Shown: positions 14,779 to 22,755, counted from the stretch's first letter. The stretch: 29,109 nt of DNA from Halobacteriovoraceae bacterium (GCA_002718735.1 PBFR01000015.1:1-29109), one strand, 5' to 3'. Program-made: numbers and translations. The notes: generated by a model from the letters alone, not told the origin.

Positions 14779-15768
14779 ATGTCGGCATCTAAGAGGACAG
14801 AGGCGCTTCTAAATGAGTATAAGGGAAATCTTTACGAGTTTTTGACTGGCCACCATCTGGCGCGGCTAAACGGCATAGAGTCAAATTTCATGAGTAAGCT
14901 GCGTGAAGATTTTTTCACTATGCTTTCGCAACAAGAGGCCTTTATTCGTGAATACTATCCATGGCTTTTGATAGATCTTTCCAATCTTGCTCAAGGCCTT
15001 GGTGAAGAGATTCAAAATTCTTTGGACTCTAACTTGGAAGAAGTTTTGATTGTTGGGAAAACCAATGCCGCCGATAAAGAGCATGAAATGGGGGAGGCCG
15101 ATCTCTTGTTGAAGCTTAAAAATTCAACTGACGCTTTTGTCAGTGTTAAGCTTTCTAAAGCAGGCGCATTCGTTAATACTAAAAGTGCTGGTATTAAAAG
15201 TTTTTTGGATAAATACTTTTCAAAGTTTAAGCAGGCGGAGAGTGCTCAAAAGGAGTTTAGCCTATACTTTGATAAGCGCTACCAGGCAATGGCATACGAG
15301 TTGTGCGACAAGGCCGCAGTTGCTCCAAGTGAAACTTTCGAAGAATGGCGCGAGAATGGGCTATCTGAGCTTCCGGGAGAGTTGTCTCCTGAGCTTAGGG
15401 CAGTGTTTCTCAGTGGCCTATATGATATAAGCAACTATTTGTTTAAGACGCTACACAGCCTTAATGAGGCTGAGCCTGAGCTTTTTAAACAGTCTCTTTT
15501 ACCATTGATCGGGTACACCCGATCAGACATGATCCAAGCAACCACCTTTTATAAAAACACAAAAGAAAACTATAAACTTGATTGCCACCGAGTTGAGAAC
15601 GCTCCTAAGAATACGATGGGTGAGCTTGTGATTGAGAAGCTTGTTAATAGGCCAGAAACATCTAGCTTTGATGTGGTATTTTCCGATCGGATACTGCAAA
15701 TTAGGGTGAAAGCGATGAATAAATTTACGGGAAAAGGCTTTAAGGTCAATTGTGCCGTTAAGAATTAG
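14779..15768 (+). CDS. Unknown protein in the gsk operon, possible PD-(D/E)XK-like fold
   Basis: This is a 329-aa soluble protein. A hint of a restriction-endonuclease-like core can be seen: E20 in an N-terminal helix (NLYEFLTGHHLARL), then D108 at the start of a strand (GEADLLLKL), then S122-V-K124 (AFVSVKLSK), where 'SxK' replaces the more common 'ExK', as in some nuclease families. No methyltransferase is nearby, so a restriction system is not indicated. It follows gsk by 5 bases and may share its message; GGAG inside the end of gsk is 12 bases before the ATG. A 20-bp inverted repeat lies inside the gene at 15506-15525. The function is unproven. Confidence 0.6.
   Translation: MSASKRTEALLNEYKGNLYEFLTGHHLARLNGIESNFMSKLREDFFTMLSQQEAFIREYYPWLLIDLSNLAQGLGEEIQNSLDSNLEEVLIVGKTNAADKEHEMGEADLLLKLKNSTDAFVSVKLSKAGAFVNTKSAGIKSFLDKYFSKFKQAESAQKEFSLYFDKRYQAMAYELCDKAAVAPSETFEEWRENGLSELPGELSPELRAVFLSGLYDISNYLFKTLHSLNEAEPELFKQSLLPLIGYTRSDMIQATTFYKNTKENYKLDCHRVENAPKNTMGELVIEKLVNRPETSSFDVVFSDRILQIRVKAMNKFTGKGFKVNCAVKN
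15506..15525. repeat. Intragenic inverted repeat
   Basis: TGATCGGGTACACCCGATCA has 9-bp perfect arms around a 2-base centre, inside the gene at 14779-15768. It could be a protein-binding site or a chance result of codon choice. Confidence 0.4.
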
Positions 15769-15769
15769 A

Positions 15770-16432
15770 TCAACTGGCCTTCTTTAATTCTACTACATTT
15801 GAAGTTTGTTTATTAGGTTTGGAAAGGAGTTGATTCTTACTCTTTGTAAACCTGCCACTCTCATCTTTTGAAATCCAGTGTGTTACAATATCTAGCCATC
15901 TTTCTTTTGTTGCGGCCTTGAGAAATACCTTTCTGTTATTGTGAGAGCTCTCATACTCCAATGCTGCTTTTATTATTGCCAAAGTTTCAGGGGAAATAAA
16001 CTTATCTGGAGAGTCCATGAAGATGTACTCCGAGTTGGACAGAATTGTTTTAACGATCCCAACCAACTTTCTTTCCTCTCTTTCAAGATCTTTTACTAGC
16101 CTTTCTATACAGTTGGTTCTGGCAATTAGATCCTTTAAATGAGGGTTGGTTAAATTCTCTGAGGTATGAATAAAGTTGTCTTCACTGTTTTTTATTAGAG
16201 AGCTTGGAACTGCGTCTAAAATATAATTTTCTTTTATGCTTAGGTTTTGGTGAAGGCCATCCTCGTTTGCTGAGAAAGAGAAATTGATAAGACCTTTTTT
16301 ACCCGTAAACTTTATATAGTATAGAAAGTCTTTAAGTACATTAGCACCAAATTGTCTCTGCTCAGAATTGAACAAATAAATCTCTGGTGAATGTAGAACT
16401 TTTAAATCAGTCATTGTGATACTTGTCGTCAT
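15770..16432 (-). CDS. ABC-ATPase-like protein lacking Walker A (degenerate)
   Basis: This is a 220-aa soluble protein. Parts of an ABC nucleotide-binding domain are recognisable in order: a Q-loop-like LHQNLSIKENYILD (60-73), a helical stretch where the signature would sit (LVKDLEREERKLVGIVKTIL, no LSGGQ), a Walker-B-like SEYIFMDSPDKF with D140 but Ser in place of the catalytic Glu, and a following helix and strand. No P-loop is present at the N-terminus. If the relationship is real the protein cannot be a normal ATPase and may act as a regulatory or structural pseudo-enzyme. It is divergent by 60 bp from the MnmA paralogue. The start is uncertain (an ATG also lies at residue 7). Confidence 0.55.
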   Translation of the reverse strand: MTTSITMTDLKVLHSPEIYLFNSEQRQFGANVLKDFLYYIKFTGKKGLINFSFSANEDGLHQNLSIKENYILDAVPSSLIKNSEDNFIHTSENLTNPHLKDLIARTNCIERLVKDLEREERKLVGIVKTILSNSEYIFMDSPDKFISPETLAIIKAALEYESSHNNRKVFLKAATKERWLDIVTHWISKDESGRFTKSKNQLLSKPNKQTSNVVELKKAS

Positions 16433-16492
16433 TTTTTCCCATTTCCTTGAGTCAATGCTTTAGGGCATAATAGAGTTGGAGTATTTACATAT

Positions 16493-17710
16493 ATGGATAG
16501 TAGATCAAATTTGGCAGGTAAGAAGGTCGTTGTTGGAATGACGGGCAGGATGGATTCTGCCATGGCGGCATTTCTACTTAAAAAACAAGGAATGCAGGTG
16601 ATAGGCCTGTCTATCGTAACTGTAAGTGATGATATTGTGGATGATTCTAAGTATCTTCCAGCATGCCATATACGCGATTTGGACACCGTTCAAAATTTAT
16701 GTAAATTTTTAAACATACCTTTTTACGCGACTAATGCCAGACCAAGGTTTGAGGAAGAAGTCGTAGATAATCTTGTATCCAATAAGTTGCTCGGAAAGGC
16801 AAATAGCTCATGCTTTGATTGCACCAGAACGCGCATGAAGGTTCTATATAGTAAAATGGAAGATTTGGAGGCAGACTTCATTGCTACCGGACACTATGCC
16901 AAAGTTAGGATGAACCTAAGATCAAAAAATCACTATATTTGTACCTCTGGTGAAGAAAACTCTGATCAATCTTTTCTTTTGGCCGGAACTCCCAATTATG
17001 TGTTGGAGAAATTGTTATTGCCATTGGGTGAGCTAAGTAGAAAAGAAGTGGCAAAATACGTTAAACATTTTGCACTTCCTATCTCTGATCCTATGGCGAT
17101 GACAGACTTCTGTTTCAGCTCAAGAAGGTCCTGTAAAAAGATAATTGCCGACAGAGTCCCAAAGTCTCTAATTAGGCAAGGCAATGCAATTAATGTTGAG
17201 TCTGGTACCACCATTGGAGAGCACGCCGGAATGGCCAATTACTACATCACAGAAAAAGAGCCCTTTTTAAAAGGTGGCGGACACATTGACAAGGACTTGG
17301 AGGTTGTGGCCTTTGATTATGCAAGCTCTTCGCTGCTAATAGGAAAAGGAGAAAGACTTAGGTTTTCCGGAGCTCAGCTTTCAAGACTTTCTACTGTTGA
17401 GGGCCTTGACCGATCAGGACCTATGCAGTGCTTTGTGAAGTTTAAATATTCTAAAAAATTTGCTAAAGCAGACCTTTTCTTCAAGAACAATGATTGTGCT
17501 TTTATTCAGTTCTATGAGCCGGCCTACCCTCTTGTTGAGAATGAAGCTGTGGTTTTATACGAAAATGCCTCCAGTAGCGGACGAGTCATTGGTTGGGCCC
17601 TTGTTGGGGCCAGAGGTGACTTTGAGTTGGTGAATCGCGTTAAAAGCTTTGAAGATAATGATGTTGACGAAGATCAATCAAAACCAGCACCCACGCTATT
17701 TAGGTTCTAA
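16493..17710 (+). CDS. Divergent MnmA paralogue (tRNA 2-thiouridylase-like)
   Basis: This 405-aa protein aligns with the mnmA product just downstream, but its ATP-pyrophosphatase loop reads GMTGRMDSAM (16-24) instead of GMSGGVDSSV. Other features are retained: the GHY motif (ATGHYAKV), a D158-Q159 pair, a first cysteine region (SSCFDC, C107/C110) near where MnmA has NPDILCN, and C207 (TDFCFSS) in place of the second catalytic Cys in GICFIG. The C-terminal beta domain is present but very different. It may bind another RNA or sulfur acceptor, or may have lost ATP chemistry. GGAG is 11 bases before the ATG, which is long. It is followed by mnmA after 58 bases. Confidence 0.78.
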   Translation: MDSRSNLAGKKVVVGMTGRMDSAMAAFLLKKQGMQVIGLSIVTVSDDIVDDSKYLPACHIRDLDTVQNLCKFLNIPFYATNARPRFEEEVVDNLVSNKLLGKANSSCFDCTRTRMKVLYSKMEDLEADFIATGHYAKVRMNLRSKNHYICTSGEENSDQSFLLAGTPNYVLEKLLLPLGELSRKEVAKYVKHFALPISDPMAMTDFCFSSRRSCKKIIADRVPKSLIRQGNAINVESGTTIGEHAGMANYYITEKEPFLKGGGHIDKDLEVVAFDYASSSLLIGKGERLRFSGAQLSRLSTVEGLDRSGPMQCFVKFKYSKKFAKADLFFKNNDCAFIQFYEPAYPLVENEAVVLYENASSSGRVIGWALVGARGDFELVNRVKSFEDNDVDEDQSKPAPTLFRF

Positions 17711-17734
17711 AGCGCTAAATTCTTTTCCAAAACC

Positions 17735-17763
17735 TTGTAATCCACTTGTCAGGCGAGTATAAA
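17735..17763 (+). promoter_or_regulatory. Candidate mnmA promoter ending 5 bases before the ATG
   Basis: TTGTAA, exactly 17 bases and then TATAAA (17758-17763) make a good sigma-70-type promoter. Transcription would begin near 17769-17770, at the ATG itself. Either the message is leaderless, or translation begins at the TTG codon at 17838, which has GGAG 9 bases upstream. Confidence 0.55.
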
Positions 17764-17768
17764 GTCCC

Positions 17769-18935
17769 ATGGACTTTGAACTATCTAGAAAACATCTTGA
17801 AAAATACGGTATTGAACTCTCATTGGAGCAATTTGAATTGAACCAAGAGAAAACTGTGATCTGTGGTATGAGTGGCGGAGTCGACTCTTCGGTTAGTGCT
17901 CTATTACTTAAACTACAGGGCTATAATACAATTGGTCTTTTCATGAGAAATTGGGAAGAAAATGATGAGAATGGAGTATGCTCTGCTGAAGAAGACTTCA
18001 AAGACGTAATTAAAGTTTGTGAAAAAATTGATGTGCCATACTACTCGGTGGACTTCACAAAGGAATATTGGGACAAGGTGTTTTCAAGTTTTTTAGATGA
18101 GTATAAAAAAGGCCATACTCCCAATCCTGATATCTTGTGTAATAAAGAGATTAAATTCAATGTCTTCTTTAAAAAGGCCAAAGAACTTGGGGCGGACTTT
18201 CTCGCAACTGGACACTACTGTAGAAAGGTAGTCGAGGATGGCCATTCTCAATTAGTGAAAGGTGTGGACAAGGGTAAAGATCAAACTTACTTTCTGTATA
18301 CTATGCAAGAAAAAGTATTGGATGAAGTCCTATTCCCCGTTGGTGAGCTTCCTAAGAAGGTTGTGCGTGAGATTGCCAAGGACTTTGAGCTTGCAACCAG
18401 TACTAAAAAAGACAGTACTGGTATTTGTTTTATTGGGGAGAGAAACTTTAAAGAGTTCCTGTCCAACTATATAAAGTCTCAGGTGGGAGAATTTGTTAAC
18501 CTTGAAAATAACCAAAAAATGGGTGCCCATTCGGGTTATTGTTTCTACACAATTGGGCAAAGGAAAGGTCTTGGCATTGGAGGTCCCGGTGGTCCATGGT
18601 TTGTTGCAGACAAGGATGTGGAAACGAACACAGTATATGTAGTTGAAGGTGAGACGCATCCGGCCCTTTTCTCTCAAACACTATGGTTTAATGAACCAAG
18701 CTGGGTGGGAGAGGCACCAAGCTTTCCACTTAAATGTAAAGCTAAGGCAAGGTATAGACAGCCAGATCAAAGTTGTACTGTTTATCACGAGGATGGAATT
18801 TATAGGGTTGAGTTTGATACTCCACAAAGAGCGATAGCCTTAAGACAATCAATTGTTATATATCTAGAAGAGGTTTGTTTGGGTGGTGGTGTGATTCACA
18901 AGAGAGGCCCAACTTTATTTGAGCAAAACTCTTAG
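17769..18935 (+). CDS. mnmA: tRNA-specific 2-thiouridylase MnmA
   Basis: This 388-aa enzyme adds sulfur to uridine 34 of tRNA Lys, Glu and Gln, using ATP to adenylate the base and a persulfide carried by cysteine. The PP-loop GMSGGVDSSV (33-42) is intact. C124 in NPDILCNKEIKF and C220 in DSTGICFIGER are the two catalytic cysteines, with ATGHY, KDQTYFL and YTIGQRKGLGIGG also present. The N-terminus is about 23 residues longer than usual. A TTG at 17838 (residue 24) with GGAG upstream would give the normal length. No Shine-Dalgarno precedes the ATG. The stop overlaps that of the convergent small gene by 4 bp. Confidence 0.95.
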   Translation: MDFELSRKHLEKYGIELSLEQFELNQEKTVICGMSGGVDSSVSALLLKLQGYNTIGLFMRNWEENDENGVCSAEEDFKDVIKVCEKIDVPYYSVDFTKEYWDKVFSSFLDEYKKGHTPNPDILCNKEIKFNVFFKKAKELGADFLATGHYCRKVVEDGHSQLVKGVDKGKDQTYFLYTMQEKVLDEVLFPVGELPKKVVREIAKDFELATSTKKDSTGICFIGERNFKEFLSNYIKSQVGEFVNLENNQKMGAHSGYCFYTIGQRKGLGIGGPGGPWFVADKDVETNTVYVVEGETHPALFSQTLWFNEPSWVGEAPSFPLKCKAKARYRQPDQSCTVYHEDGIYRVEFDTPQRAIALRQSIVIYLEEVCLGGGVIHKRGPTLFEQNS

Positions 18936-19150
18936 GCCTGCCAGTATCTTGGATCGTTTAAATCCTTTTTCTTCTTTTCTTTTTCTCGATCTTTGAGTTC
19001 AAATCCAAGACAGTCTTGACCACTGTTGGCATTTCTTATGACTTGAAGAGGAGAGGAAGCACTCTGAATTCTATAGGCCCTGCAACCGCGAGGAGTGTCC
19101 TGGTTGAAAGTGATATAGTAATGTTTGCATTTTGAGCAGTTTGGCTTCAT
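18932..19150 (-). CDS. Small four-cysteine (probable zinc) protein
   Basis: This 72-aa protein has Cys5-x2-Cys8, Cys23 and Cys47 in the pattern CSKCKHYYITFNQ...RGCRAYRIQS...SGQDCLGFE, followed by a very charged Lys/Glu tail. Short proteins with this pattern (C-x2-C-H-Y-Y...GCRAF...SGQDC) are widespread conserved hypotheticals in Proteobacteria. Zinc binding is likely but the function is unknown. It lies 52 bp downstream of the channel gene on the same strand and may be cotranscribed. No clear ribosome site is seen. Confidence 0.8.
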   Translation of the reverse strand: MKPNCSKCKHYYITFNQDTPRGCRAYRIQSASSPLQVIRNANSGQDCLGFELKDREKEKKKKDLNDPRYWQA

Positions 19151-19202
19151 GAGTATATTCTGCCATAAACAAAATTTACAAATTAAGACTGGGAAAATTT
19201 GT

Positions 19203-20528
19203 CTAGGCTGCCTTATTCAGATCAACTTTGTCACTCTTTCTTTTATTGTAGGTTTCCTTGAATTTTTGACCTAAATCTGGATACTTGGCCACAACCTCTA
19301 AGAAATCTTCTTTTTTAAATGTATAAAGGTCGCAATAGGCCTTGGCCATCACGTCGGCAGAGCGAATAGTGTCTTCTAAAAGAGCGATCTCACCAAAAAA
19401 CTGACCGGCCTTAAGTTGTGCTATTACTTTTTCACCCATTGATACTTCTACCTCTCCATGGCCAATAATGAACATCTCCTCTCCAACTTCACCCTTTTTT
19501 ACAATATACTCGTTTGGTGAGAGATAGGTTTGTTCCAGCTTTTGTGCAATAAGTTTTAGACAAGGTGTAGAGCAGTCTTTGAATATGTGCACATTTCTTA
19601 TGAGTTTAATTTTCATATATACGGCCAGCTCATTTTGAAGTGCTTGGGGCAATTCGTTAATGATTCTTGTATCTTGCTCAGAGATGTTCTGAGTAATTAG
19701 ATGGTTGTAGAAGGAAAAGACCTGTCGCTGTAGGCTAGCTGGAATGTTGTAGAATTTTAAAAATTGGTTTAGACCTGCCATCTTTTCTTTTCTTTCTTCC
19801 CTGTACCTATCGGCCAACATAATCATTCGCGAAAAGTTACCAATAATAACACCGTAGGTTGCAACCCCAATTAGCATGACACCCATAGTGAAGATTCTTG
19901 CCATATTAGTTTGAGGAACTATATCGCCGTAACCTACAGTGGTAAGTGTTGTTATAGTCCAGTACAATGAAATGTTGTAGTAGGAGACGGGATCCAAGTC
20001 CGTTCTTGGATTTAAAAGCATCCAGCCACATGAGATGAAGTGGATCGCCAGGAATATTCCTGTTATGAAAATAATGGCACGCACAGCTTTTGGCAGGTGA
20101 TCCATTAGTCCTATAAGGTCTCTGGCCCTTGTTAATCTGGCCAACCTTGCAAGCCGTAGTGCTACTAGTAACTCCCAGGATAGCCCTGCTTCTGAGTAGT
20201 ATACGATTAAGTCCAATGGCAGGCAGGTTATCAAGTCAATGGGAAACCAGATTGATTTTGAATATGGCCTTGGCTCAAAGACCTCTGGAGAGTCCCACTT
20301 GAGATTCTCTGGAAGTTTTAGCTTTCCTTTAAGCCTAAGAGCAACATCCACTATAAAAATTAAGCTTAAGAGGGCCTCAAACGCCAAATTTGGCACTTCA
20401 GGGATATAACCTAGAACAAAGCTAAGAGGAGCCTCTACTGCAGTCCATACAACACCCATGAAGATCATAGATAACCATATGATAGTAGGAATGTTTTCTT
20501 TGTCTTTAGGGTTGTAAGTGTACAACAT
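19203..20528 (-). CDS. Voltage-gated-type K+ channel with cyclic-nucleotide-binding domain
   Basis: This 441-aa inner-membrane channel of the CNG/HCN/KCNH-like class has six membrane segments. S4 carries arginines every third residue (R125, R128, R131, R134 in LVALRLARLARLTRARD), and the pore loop has the K+ filter TTVGYGD (196-202). A helical C-linker follows (about 240-310). The C-terminal cNMP-binding domain (about 313-425) contains the phosphate-binding cassette FGEIALLEDTIRSADV, with E380 and R389 both kept, so cAMP or cGMP binding is plausible. Eukaryote-like architecture of this type occurs in scattered bacteria. It is divergent from the small acidic gene. Confidence 0.93.
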   Translation of the reverse strand: MLYTYNPKDKENIPTIIWLSMIFMGVVWTAVEAPLSFVLGYIPEVPNLAFEALLSLIFIVDVALRLKGKLKLPENLKWDSPEVFEPRPYSKSIWFPIDLITCLPLDLIVYYSEAGLSWELLVALRLARLARLTRARDLIGLMDHLPKAVRAIIFITGIFLAIHFISCGWMLLNPRTDLDPVSYYNISLYWTITTLTTVGYGDIVPQTNMARIFTMGVMLIGVATYGVIIGNFSRMIMLADRYREERKEKMAGLNQFLKFYNIPASLQRQVFSFYNHLITQNISEQDTRIINELPQALQNELAVYMKIKLIRNVHIFKDCSTPCLKLIAQKLEQTYLSPNEYIVKKGEVGEEMFIIGHGEVEVSMGEKVIAQLKAGQFFGEIALLEDTIRSADVMAKAYCDLYTFKKEDFLEVVAKYPDLGQKFKETYNKRKSDKVDLNKAA

Positions 20529-20760
20529 AGTTTTTTACCGCCATTTACTGTGTCGGCACTTTCTGAAGAAAATTAAGCATTTAGGGTGTTTTATTATATT
20601 TTTTTTTATAAACAATAACTACTTAGTGATCATTAAATTTTCATAAGGATAATATTTACATTCAAAGGCCCTAAAGGTGGCGCTGCGTCAGAGAATTGTT
20701 TAACATTATTAAGAGCTCAGGCATGCCTGAAATTAATTATTATTGGAGAAGCAATTTAAA
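20529..20760. promoter_or_regulatory. Divergent intergenic region
   Basis: This 232-bp AT-rich spacer contains a TATAAT on the minus strand (20598-20593), a candidate -10 for the channel gene, without a strong -35. It also contains a perfect palindrome at 20717-20730 just upstream of the plus-strand gene. No small gene was recognised within it. Confidence 0.45.
20717..20730. promoter_or_regulatory. 14-bp perfect palindrome, operator candidate
   Basis: TCAGGCATGCCTGA is a perfect dyad 14 bases upstream of the GGAG that precedes the small acidic gene. It has no T run, so it is not a terminator. Its position suits a repressor site or a 5'-leader hairpin. Confidence 0.45.
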
Positions 20761-21102
20761 ATGAAGAACGCGACAACAGTTGAAGATGAAAATGTGATTA
20801 AGGTAAGCTTTGGAGAGATTCCTAATGATATCTCTCACCCTGCCAGTAAGAACTTCCCTGAAGACTTGGAAGACGATCCTTTGGCCCAACTTTTGGCCGA
20901 GGGAGAACTTGACGATCTATTTGTAGACGAGGAAGCTGAGCAAGAAGATTATATTCACGCACATTCAAGGCCATGGGACTTTACATCAAGCTACTTGGAC
21001 GAGCCTATGGAATTGGCAGCGAATATCCAAAAACAAATAAAAAGACTCAAAGATGATTCTAAAAGAATGAAGTATTATCTGGATGAGTTGAATATAGATT
21101 AA
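20761..21102 (+). CDS. Small acidic protein, unknown function
   Basis: This 113-aa protein is strongly acidic in its middle (residues about 33-65, DLEDDPLAQLLAEGELDDLF...EEAEQED). It ends in a basic amphipathic helix (about 86-113) that could be a short coiled coil. No signal peptide or known domain was found. The frame opens with a TTG at 20743 inside the GGAGAA region; the ATG at 20761 is preferred although the spacing to GGAG is 12 bases. It sits upstream of the hybrid kinase, separated by 120 bp with an inverted repeat. Confidence 0.62.
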   Translation: MKNATTVEDENVIKVSFGEIPNDISHPASKNFPEDLEDDPLAQLLAEGELDDLFVDEEAEQEDYIHAHSRPWDFTSSYLDEPMELAANIQKQIKRLKDDSKRMKYYLDELNID

Positions 21103-21128
21103 TCATAAATGTAAATAATTCTTGTCTA

Positions 21129-21147
21129 TTTGATGTCAAGCATCAAA
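21129..21147. repeat. Inverted repeat between the acidic-protein gene and the hybrid kinase
   Basis: TTTGATG and CATCAAA are separated by five bases. There is no following T run. It may be a weak Rho-assisted terminator or an operator for the kinase gene. Confidence 0.4.
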
Positions 21148-21222
21148 AGATAGCGACAAAACCTTTAATGTAATAAGCACTACTGAAATTTTCCTAAAGT
21201 TGGGAAAAGTAAGAGTAGGCTT

Positions 21223-22755
21223 ATGAAACAAAAAATCATCATTCCCCAAAACCAAGTGCCTCTTCAACACCAAGGTGTTTTTGAAAGTGTTGAAGAGCCG
21301 ATTATCATTATTGAAAGTAATGGTGTTGTGTGTGATGTTAATCCCGCCGCAGAAAAACTTTATAACATTCAAAACTTAGTCCAACAGAATTTCTTTGACC
21401 TTTTTGAAGAAAGCGAGCGCAGCACTGTATTGCGTGGAATAAAAGCTAGCATTAGCGAGGGAAGAGAGGTTCGCTTTAATACGGTTCAGAAAAGTGGTCT
21501 TGGCAATAAACTTAGATTGTCATTTAGAGCAAGACCATGGGTTGATTTTTCTTCAAGATCCACTAGGGCCGGATGTGCACTTTTTATAAAAGATCTGACT
21601 CCGCAATTAAAGCTTCAAGAAATAATTCGTAAGTATAGGATGGAGGCCGAGGCTGCAAGAGTGGCCAAATCTCAATTCCTGGCAAATATCTCACATGAAA
21701 TTAAAAACCCTCTTAACATTGTTATGGGTTATGCAGGGCTTATGAATAGTGGAGAATTTGATGAGAAAGCTCGTGCCGAGCTTTTTGATGGCATTCAAAA
21801 TCATGGAAAGTCTCTTACAAGAATAGTGGAAAGCTTATTGGAAATGAGCAGGCTTGAAGCAAATGCTATAAGAGCACAGAGTGAAGAATTTATGCTCTAT
21901 CCTTTGGTGGAAGAAGTCCTTTCAGAGAGTAGGGAGCTGGCCGAGGAAAAAAACTTGGAACTAGGCCTGGATTATAGGGTAGTTAAAGGACAAAAGCTAT
22001 TCACTGATGCTCAAAAGCTTAAGCAAATCCTTTCAAATCTTTTAAGAAACGCAATCAAGTTTACAGAGAAAGGAAAGGTATTACTCAAAATATATTATTC
22101 AAACGATAGAAAGTTGGCGTTCAAAGTCTTGGACTCCGGCATAGGCATTCCCTTTGGGGAGTGGAAAAGAGTGTTTGACCCCTTCTCCCAGGCCGATGAG
22201 TCTATGACAAGAGCTCATGGAGGTGGCGGCCTGGGGTTGGCGGTTTCTAGGGGCCTGGCAAAGGCACTTGGCGGGGATGTAAGTATAGTTAATTCAATTC
22301 CGGGAAAGGGGTCGGTCTTTGAGCTGTGGATTCCTGAGGAGGCTGTGATGGAACAAAGCGTGCAAGACAAGTACCCAAACCTTCGAAAGGCAAAGATTCT
22401 ATTAGTCGAAGATATTTTAGAGAATCAAACCCTGATAAAGCTATATCTTAAAAGTATTGATTGTGATTTAGAATTTGCAATTGACGGGCTTGAGGCCATT
22501 AACAAGCTTAAGCATAAAAGATATGACTTAATTCTTATGGATCTTCAAATGCCAAGGATAGATGGTTTTGAGGCCACCAGAAAAATTAGAAGTGCTGGAA
22601 TTCAGACTCCCATAATTGCATTAAGTGCTCACAGCATGAAAGAAGATGTAGAAAAGTGTAAAAGGCTTGGTTTTACTGACCACTTGGCAAAACCGGTGCA
22701 ATCTCAAGATCTTTTGAATAAAATCAACTATGAGATTGCACAGGCAAAGATATGA
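21223..22755 (+). CDS. Soluble hybrid histidine kinase (PAS-HisKA-HATPase-REC)
   Basis: This 510-aa two-component sensor has no membrane segments, so it probably senses a cytoplasmic signal. Order: PAS domain (about 17-125; VEEPIIIIESNGVVCDVNPA), dimerisation/phosphoacceptor domain with H158 in LANISHEIKNPLN, an HATPase with the N box around N276 (NLLRNAIKF), G1 DSGIGIP (304-310) and G2 GGGGLGLA (333-340), then a receiver (about 390-508) with E395/D396, phosphoacceptor D440 (ILMDLQMP), S468 and K490. All catalytic residues are present. No separate regulator is adjacent, so phosphate must pass to an Hpt protein or output elsewhere. It abuts convergent mscS. Confidence 0.96.
   Translation: MKQKIIIPQNQVPLQHQGVFESVEEPIIIIESNGVVCDVNPAAEKLYNIQNLVQQNFFDLFEESERSTVLRGIKASISEGREVRFNTVQKSGLGNKLRLSFRARPWVDFSSRSTRAGCALFIKDLTPQLKLQEIIRKYRMEAEAARVAKSQFLANISHEIKNPLNIVMGYAGLMNSGEFDEKARAELFDGIQNHGKSLTRIVESLLEMSRLEANAIRAQSEEFMLYPLVEEVLSESRELAEEKNLELGLDYRVVKGQKLFTDAQKLKQILSNLLRNAIKFTEKGKVLLKIYYSNDRKLAFKVLDSGIGIPFGEWKRVFDPFSQADESMTRAHGGGGLGLAVSRGLAKALGGDVSIVNSIPGKGSVFELWIPEEAVMEQSVQDKYPNLRKAKILLVEDILENQTLIKLYLKSIDCDLEFAIDGLEAINKLKHKRYDLILMDLQMPRIDGFEATRKIRSAGIQTPIIALSAHSMKEDVEKCKRLGFTDHLAKPVQSQDLLNKINYEIAQAKI

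Noticed and set aside
14779..15768. Restriction-modification system next to gsk
   Set aside because: There is no methyltransferase or specificity gene, and only a weak three-residue nuclease hint in one protein.
16429..16686. 85-codon minus-strand frame opposite the MnmA paralogue
   Set aside because: It is a shadow of the clearly homologous plus-strand gene.
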